From Deinococcus hopiensis KR-140 (lineage in GTDB: Bacteria > Deinococcota > Deinococci > Deinococcales > Deinococcaceae), in NCBI GenBank assembly GCA_943327755.2, contig CALPYF020000069.1:1-12979 (forward strand): 12,979 nucleotides of DNA, written 5' to 3'. The stretch's first letter is position 1, and each line of letters begins with the position of its first letter. Made by a program: the position numbers and the translations under genes. Under the pieces are notes generated by a model that did no database searches, was not told the origin of the DNA, and saw only the letters and a list, made by a program, of their open reading frames with translations. Positions 8,188 to 12,979 of the stretch are shown here, piece after piece.

Positions 8188-9192
8188 ATGACGACCTCAC
8201 GCGAAGTGCAACTCGCCGCCCGTCCCGTCGGCGCCCCCAGGGACAGCGACTTCAACCTCGTGGACCTGACCCTGGCCGCGCCCGCCGCCGGGCAGATCCA
8301 GGTCCGCAACCTCTACCTGACGGTCGATCCGTACATGCGCGGCCGCATGAACGACACCAAGAGCTACGCCGCGCCCTTCGCCATCGGCGAGACCATGACC
8401 GGCGGCGCGGTGGGCGTCGTCACGCACAGCGAGGACGCCAGCGTGCCGGTCGGCGCGCACGTCCTGCACGATCAGGGCTGGCGCACCCACGCCAACATCG
8501 ACGCGCGGCGCGTGAAGGTGCTGCCGGAACTGCCCGGCGTGCCGCTCAGCGCGTACCTGGGTGTGCTGGGCATGCCCGGTCTGACCGCCTACGCCGGCCT
8601 GCTGCGCGTGGCGGAATTCAAGGCGGGCGACGTGGTGTTCGTGTCCGGCGCGGCCGGAGCCGTGGGCAGCGCCGTCGGGCAGATCGCCCGCCTGAAGGGC
8701 GCCTCACGCGTGATCGGCAGCGCGGGCAGCGCCGACAAGGTCCGTCACCTCGTGGACGACCTGCGCTTCGACGCGGCCTTCAACTACAAGGACGGCCCGG
8801 TCGCCGAACAGCTCAAAGCCGCCGCGCCCGACGGGATCGACGTGTACTTCGACAACGTGGGCGGCGAGCACCTGGAAGCCGCCATCAGCTCCATGCGCCC
8901 GCACGGCCGCGCCGCCATCTGCGGCATGATCAGCCAGTACAACGCCACCGAACCCACGCCCGCGCCCCGCAACCTCGTGCAGATCATCGGCAAGCAGCTC
9001 ACGCTGCGCGGCTTCCTCGTCGGGCCGCACTACGACCTGTTCGACACCTTCGCGCAGGAGGTCGGCGGCTGGATCGCCAGCGGCGAACTGAAGTTCGACG
9101 AGACCGTCGTCGAGGGCATCGATGGGACGCCCGCCGCGTTCATGGGCCTGCTGCAGGGCCAGAACACCGGCAAGATGATCGTCAAGCTGTAA
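8188..9192 (+). CDS. NADP-dependent medium-chain oxidoreductase (zinc-independent, PTGR/curcumin-reductase type)
   Basis: 334 residues. The order of motifs fits the zinc-independent MDR double-bond reductase group: NLYLTVDPYMRGRMND near 41-56, LGMPGLTAYAGLLRVAEFKAGD at 127-148, the Rossmann loop SGAAGAVGSAVGQIA at 153-167, and the acidic DVYFDNVGGEHLE at 218-230, ending NTGKMIVKL. These enzymes use NADPH to reduce the C=C of enones. The substrate here is unknown. No structural or catalytic zinc Cys pattern is present. An alternative GTG start at 8179 would add MAR. Its TAA stop is one base from a copy of the two-hairpin repeat. Confidence 0.92.
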   Translation: MTTSREVQLAARPVGAPRDSDFNLVDLTLAAPAAGQIQVRNLYLTVDPYMRGRMNDTKSYAAPFAIGETMTGGAVGVVTHSEDASVPVGAHVLHDQGWRTHANIDARRVKVLPELPGVPLSAYLGVLGMPGLTAYAGLLRVAEFKAGDVVFVSGAAGAVGSAVGQIARLKGASRVIGSAGSADKVRHLVDDLRFDAAFNYKDGPVAEQLKAAAPDGIDVYFDNVGGEHLEAAISSMRPHGRAAICGMISQYNATEPTPAPRNLVQIIGKQLTLRGFLVGPHYDLFDTFAQEVGGWIASGELKFDETVVEGIDGTPAAFMGLLQGQNTGKMIVKL

Positions 9193-9193
9193 T

Positions 9194-9323
9194 ACGGATT
9201 CCGTCTGTTTCGTTGACAGATCGGAACACCACCGACCTGCCAACTCCACGCCCGGAATCCGTTTTTCTCCTGCTCGCTCCGCTCGGGTTGAAAGGTGTTG
9301 CAAACCTTTCAACCCGAGTCCGT
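9194..9323 (+). repeat. Complete copy (B) of the two-hairpin repeat
   Basis: It starts ACGGATTCCG one T after the TAA stop of the MDR gene. An outer helix pairs 9195-9203 with 9253-9261 (CGGATTCCG/CGGAATCCG). It encloses a hairpin with 13-bp stems at 9212-9224 and 9232-9244 and a 7-nt loop. The helix is followed at once by TTTTT (9262-9266), then a second hairpin (9284-9296 with 9304-9316, 13-bp perfect, 7-nt loop). It ends GAGTCCGT, whose reverse complement resembles the start, giving weak 10-bp terminal inverted repeats. Copies A and C share the core. Confidence 0.88.
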
Positions 9324-9373
9324 TCAAGACTCCGAGTGAATGGTGTGCGAACACCGTCCACTCCGTTCACAGG

Positions 9374-9410
9374 AGAGAGGGCCGGACACGCTGAGCGTCC
9401 GGCCCTCTCT
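9374..9410. terminator. Bidirectional terminator between convergent MDR and homoisocitrate dehydrogenase genes
   Basis: AGAGAGGGCCGGAC (9374-9387) and GTCCGGCCCTCTCT (9397-9410) form a perfect 14-bp stem with a 9-nt loop, 13 bases past the end of the minus-strand gene. Just left, GAGTG/CACTC with GGTGT/ACACC (9334-9363) forms another hairpin with 3-nt internal loops. Confidence 0.75.
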
Positions 9411-9423
9411 GGCTGGTGTTCGC

Positions 9424-10425
<1,002 letters not shown>

Positions 10426-10434
10426 AACCTGTCC

Positions 10435-10440
10435 AGTGTA
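10435..10440 (-). promoter_or_regulatory. -10-like box (TACACT) of the homoisocitrate dehydrogenase gene
   Basis: TACACT on the minus strand ends 9 bases before the ATG at 10425, so the leader would be absent or 1-3 bases. Farther upstream lies CGTCAC/GTGACG (10484-10489 with 10497-10502), a 6-bp inverted repeat with a 7-nt spacer that could be an operator. Confidence 0.45.
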
Positions 10441-10547
10441 AGGCCAGTCACGACTGCGCGGGGCCGCGCGGGGTCCCCGCAGGCGTCACCCGCAGCGTGA
10501 CGGACTGCGCGCCGGCTCACTGAACTGGAAGCGATTCCGTATGGGAC

Positions 10548-10592
10548 GGCACGCTGGCCCGGCCCCGACATTCTGGCCGGGGCTGGCGTGCC
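10548..10592 (-). terminator. Large hairpin downstream of copD
   Basis: GGCACGCTGGCCC (10548-10560) pairs with GGGCTGGCGTGCC (10580-10592) over 13 bp, including two G-T pairs. The loop contains a further GGCC/GGCC stem (10561-10564 with 10575-10578). It is about 60 bases after the copD stop and upstream of the next minus-strand gene, so it probably separates the copper operon from homoisocitrate dehydrogenase. No T-tract. Confidence 0.5.
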
Positions 10593-10652
10593 CATGACGT
10601 GGTGCGGATTGACAGCGTGGGGTCAACTCCACGACCGATCGCCGCGGGGCGG

Positions 10653-11504
10653 TCAGGGCCGGGCCGTATGCCCGGGATGTGCCGATCCATGAGGCGGCGA
10701 CTGGGTGGTCAGGACCGCCGTGACGCCCAACACCGCCCCGAGCAACAGCGCCTCCCGCGCCAGCGTCAGGCGCACCTGCGGGCGGCGCGCTGCGAAGGCC
10801 CGGCGCACGAGCACAGCCGCCCCGAGGGCCAGCGCCACGAGCGCGAGTTTGACCAGCAGCACCTGCCCGTACAGGCTGCCCAGCCACTGCGCCGGGCCCG
10901 TCAGGTGCGCCCGCGCCATCAGCAGTCCCGTGACGGTCAGCACGAGGACGCTGCTCAGGGCGACCGGGGTGAAGCGCCGCGCCAGCGCCGTGCTCAGGGG
11001 CCGGGCGCGCAGCAGGGCCAGGACGCCGCCCAGCCACGCCGACATCGCCAGGGCGTGCGCGGCGTGCAGGCCCCGCACCCAGCTTCCATGTCCGGCGCCG
11101 TGCCCCACGCCGGCCGCGCTCCAGGCGAGCAACAGGGCGCTGCCCAGACTGACGGTCAGGGTCGCGGGGGGCCGCCACCGGTGCCGCGCTGGGAATGCGT
11201 CCGCCCCGGGCGGGGTGACGGTCAGTTCGGCTGCCAGCAGCAACAGCCCCCCGATCAGGCCGGTCAGCAGGGCGCGCCCGGTCGTGGTGTCCGTCAGGTA
11301 GTCCAGCACGTCACCGGGCGCCGTCATGCCCAGCGCCGACAGTGTGACGGCCACCTGCCCGCCCCAGCCCAGCAGCAGGCCGCCCAGCCCGGCCCCCAGC
11401 AGCCAGGCCGGGGGCGCCCCGGGGGTCAGCCAGCGCCGGGCGAACGCGCCCCCCAGCAGCAGGGCCAGCCCCAGGAACACCAGTCCGTTCAGCAGTGCCA
11501 GCAC
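10653..11504 (-). CDS. copD: CopD-family copper resistance/import membrane protein
   Basis: 283 residues with about eight hydrophobic helices and the CopD domain pattern: LLGGAFARR in helix 1, LHAAHALAMSAWLGGVLALL in helix 5 (His/Trp-Gly-Gly core), RFTPVALSSVLVLTVTGLLMA in helix 6, YGQVLLVKLAL in helix 7, and REALLLGAVLGVTAVL near the end. CopD is the inner-membrane partner of CopC and is thought to pass copper across the membrane. Start chosen: GTG at 11504. No ATG or GTG lies upstream in this frame before the repeat, and no Shine-Dalgarno is visible. Repeat copy C ends only 14 bases upstream, so the native ribosome site may have been replaced. A short ATG frame beginning at 11518, preceded by GGAG, overlaps this start out of frame and stops after nine codons. 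Confidence 0.9.
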   Translation of the reverse strand: MLALLNGLVFLGLALLLGGAFARRWLTPGAPPAWLLGAGLGGLLLGWGGQVAVTLSALGMTAPGDVLDYLTDTTTGRALLTGLIGGLLLLAAELTVTPPGADAFPARHRWRPPATLTVSLGSALLLAWSAAGVGHGAGHGSWVRGLHAAHALAMSAWLGGVLALLRARPLSTALARRFTPVALSSVLVLTVTGLLMARAHLTGPAQWLGSLYGQVLLVKLALVALALGAAVLVRRAFAARRPQVRLTLAREALLLGAVLGVTAVLTTQSPPHGSAHPGHTARP

Positions 11505-11518
11505 GGGCAGGGGCTCAT

Positions 11519-11648
11519 ACGAACTCCGGTTGAAAGGTTCGCAAAATCTTTCAACCCGAGCGGAGTGAGAGGGAGAGAAGCGGGTTCCGGGCGTGGAGTT
11601 GAGAGATCGGTGGTCTTCCGATCTGTCAATGAAACAAACGGAATCCGG
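11519..11648 (-). repeat. Complete copy (C) of the two-hairpin repeat, inside the copper operon
   Basis: On the minus strand it starts CCGGATTCCG one T after the copC TGA. The outer helix pairs 11581-11589 with 11639-11647. The inner hairpin is 11598-11610 with 11618-11630 (one mismatch, one G-T) around a 7-nt loop. The second hairpin is 11526-11538 with 11546-11558 (one mismatch, one G-T), again with a 7-nt loop. It is about 130 bp, as copy B. Where A and B have TTTTT after the outer helix, this copy reads CTTCTC. Confidence 0.87.
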
Positions 11649-11649
11649 A

Positions 11650-12048
11650 TCACTTGATCCGGAAGGTGCTCTGGCCAGACACCGGGTGCCCGTCCTCCGA
11701 GAGGAGCTTCCAGGCGATCACGTACTGACCGGACTTGAGGTTCGGCTTCAGGGTCAGGGCCAGCCGGGCCGCCGCGCCACTCAGCTTGACGGGCACATTC
11801 GCCAGGGCCGCCGAGTCGGCCTTCTCGGCCAGAGCGCGCCGCGCGGCCTCGGCCACCGTGACGCCGGCCGGGACCGCCATCACGCGGAACGTCGAGAAGC
11901 GCAGCTCGACAGGTTCGCTGAACACCAGGGTCACGCTCTTCGGGGCGGTCACGGTCGCGTTCAGGGCCGGGGTGACGCCCGACACGGCGGTGTGGGCAGA
12001 AGCGGCGGACAGGGTCAGGGCAGCCAGCAGGGGCAGGATGTTCTTCAT
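11650..12048 (-). CDS. copC: CopC-domain periplasmic copper-binding protein
   Basis: 132 residues. A signal peptide, MKNILPLLAALTLSAASA, would be cut after Ala18 to expose His19 as the new N-terminus. His19, together with Asp119 and His121 in SEDGHPVSG, forms the Cu(II) His-brace seen in CopC proteins. The Ig-like core is visible in SGVTPALNATVTAPKSVTLVFSEPVE, and the domain closes with STFRIK. The Met-rich Cu(I) site of classical CopC is absent. The ATG at 12048 is set by GGAGGT (12055-12060) six bases upstream; the frame upstream to 12207 lies in the preceding gene. A GC hairpin (12081-12100) lies in the 62-base gap from the YcnI gene. It should deliver copper to CopD. Confidence 0.93.
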   Translation of the reverse strand: MKNILPLLAALTLSAASAHTAVSGVTPALNATVTAPKSVTLVFSEPVELRFSTFRVMAVPAGVTVAEAARRALAEKADSAALANVPVKLSGAAARLALTLKPNLKSGQYVIAWKLLSEDGHPVSGQSTFRIK

Positions 12049-12110
12049 GGGACGACCTCCAGGGCCAGGAAGGGGCAGAGGGGGGAAGCGGACCTCCCCC
12101 AGAGGAGCGG

Positions 12111-12563
12111 TTACTTGACGGTGGTCCGGCTGGCCGGGCCCTCGGCGGGGTTCGTGTCGTCCCACGCGACGACGCTGCCGTCGCTGTACGTCTGGTAGAT
12201 CTTCCACACGACCTCGCCCGCCGTCGCCGGGTTCTTCGCCTGGAAGAAGAAGCGGGCATACTCCATGGGCGCCACGCGGCCCGTCCAGACGATCTCGGTC
12301 ACGAGACCGTTCGCATCCTTCTTCACGGTGCGCGTGAAGCCGGGCGTGACCTGGAAGCGGCTGATCACGACTCCGGCGGGCACCACGAGGCGGATCTGGG
12401 TGGTGGCGATCTCCTTCTCGGTGGGGACGTTCAGGCGGTACGTCTCGCTCTTGCCGGCGGCGGATTCGGTCAGGCCGGTCTCGGTGCGGACGGTGGCGTG
12501 CGCTCCCGCGACGGAGAGCAGCAGGGCGGCGGCCAGGGTCAGAATGGTTTTCAGGTTGAACAT
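12111..12563 (-). CDS. YcnI-like DUF1775 copper-associated protein
   Basis: 150 residues. The signal peptide MFNLKTILTLAAALLLSVAGA would leave His22 at the mature N-terminus (HATVRTE), as in YcnI proteins that bind Cu(II) through that histidine. DUF1775 marks follow: KSETYRLNVPTEKE, RLVVPAGV, VTPGF, EIVWTGRVAP, EYARFFFQAKNP, and VVWKIYQTYSDGSVVAWDD, with the conserved tryptophans. No C-terminal transmembrane anchor is present, unlike B. subtilis YcnI, so it should be soluble in the periplasm. The ATG at 12563 follows GGAG at 12571-12574 with a 7-base gap. The frame continues upstream to 12770 without family features. Confidence 0.9.
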   Translation of the reverse strand: MFNLKTILTLAAALLLSVAGAHATVRTETGLTESAAGKSETYRLNVPTEKEIATTQIRLVVPAGVVISRFQVTPGFTRTVKKDANGLVTEIVWTGRVAPMEYARFFFQAKNPATAGEVVWKIYQTYSDGSVVAWDDTNPAEGPASRTTVK

Positions 12564-12726
12564 GGGGGAACTCCAGGGTGGATCAGGGGACGCCGCGGGC
12601 CACGCGGGCGCGGTCGTCGGAAGGTGAAGGGCACAGGGTGCACGGGGGCACCGGGCGTGGGCCGCGAGGAGCGCCGGGCCGGGTCCCATCGACCGATCGG
12701 GTCGGGGACTCCGGTGGCGGCTGCGG

Positions 12727-12979
12727 TCAGGCCAGCGGTGGCGCGCGGGCGTCCGCATGCCGCAGCGCAAACGTGACCGGCCCGGCGGTGCGGGTGGTCA
12801 CGTGGGAGGCGCGCTGGGCCCGTGGGCCGACGCGGGGCCCGTCGGCGGCGGCCAGCGCGAAGCCGGCCGTCAGGCAGAACGGGCAGTGGGTGTCGCCGTG
12901 CGCGTGGTGCGGCGGGGCGTTCGGTGCGGCGTCCGTCAGGGCGTGTCCATCGGCATGCGCTGGCCCCGCCTCCGCTGTC
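12727..12979 (-). CDS. DUF2946-like His/Cys-containing protein, C-terminal part (5' end outside window)
   Basis: An open frame enters from the right edge on the minus strand (first full codon at 12978) and stops at 12727, giving 83 residues. It is His-rich (PPHHAHGDTHCPFCL), then has an Ala-rich hydrophobic stretch and ends HADARAPPLA. The H-x-x-C-P-(F/Y)-C motif and terminal ARAPP are the hallmarks of DUF2946, small proteins often found near copper uptake and PepSY genes. The CPFC pair and histidines could bind metal, but no function is proven. It is the first visible gene of the copper cluster. The gap to the YcnI gene is 163 bases and contains only a small GGTGC/GCACC hairpin near 12637-12652. 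Confidence 0.72.
   Translation of the reverse strand, partial: TAEAGPAHADGHALTDAAPNAPPHHAHGDTHCPFCLTAGFALAAADGPRVGPRAQRASHVTTRTAGPVTFALRHADARAPPLA

Noticed and set aside
12049..12207. N-terminal extension of CopC
   Set aside because: It lies within the YcnI gene region, lacks family features, and a good Shine-Dalgarno plus signal peptide define the start at 12048.

Overview
This high-GC window looks like Deinococcus chromosome. Three things point there. The encoded homoisocitrate dehydrogenase belongs to the Thermus/Deinococcus-type alpha-aminoadipate lysine pathway. The glgB product is a short, Deinococcus-like branching enzyme. Most gene starts have a -10-like hexamer (TANNNT or a relative) only 6-9 bases upstream, as expected of leaderless transcripts common in this genus. 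No rRNA, tRNA or CRISPR array was seen. The assignment rests on recalled family knowledge, not on a search.

Layout, left to right. 1-171 is the 3' end of a DDE-type transposase, which abuts a truncated copy (203-297) of a roughly 130-bp structured repeat. Next is a GNAT-like gene on the minus strand, divergent from glgB (plus). glgB ends at a strong hairpin and is followed by a 99-aa membrane protein. 3717-5951 is a three-gene cluster: an ApbE flavin transferase, a DUF2271 protein with a Tat signal, and a PepSY-type membrane protein. This is a probable extracytosolic flavin/electron-transfer module. Then come three separately promoted metabolic genes on the plus strand: a nitroreductase, a Cys/Met-metabolism PLP enzyme, and a zinc-independent MDR oxidoreductase. 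A second, complete repeat copy starts one base after the MDR stop codon. Convergent to it is homoisocitrate dehydrogenase (minus strand).

The right end is a minus-strand copper cluster in the order DUF2946 (runs off the window), YcnI/DUF1775, CopC, CopD. YcnI and CopC would each expose an N-terminal His after signal cleavage, as expected for His-brace copper sites. A third repeat copy sits between copC and copD, again one base after a stop codon.

The most notable non-coding signal is this repeat. It has two hairpins, each with a 13-bp stem and 7-nt loop. One is enclosed by a 9-bp outer helix. Paired positions change together between copies, and the ends are weakly inverted-repeat like. Two copies carry a TTTTT tract where an intrinsic terminator would need it. 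The copy inside the copper operon has lost that tract.
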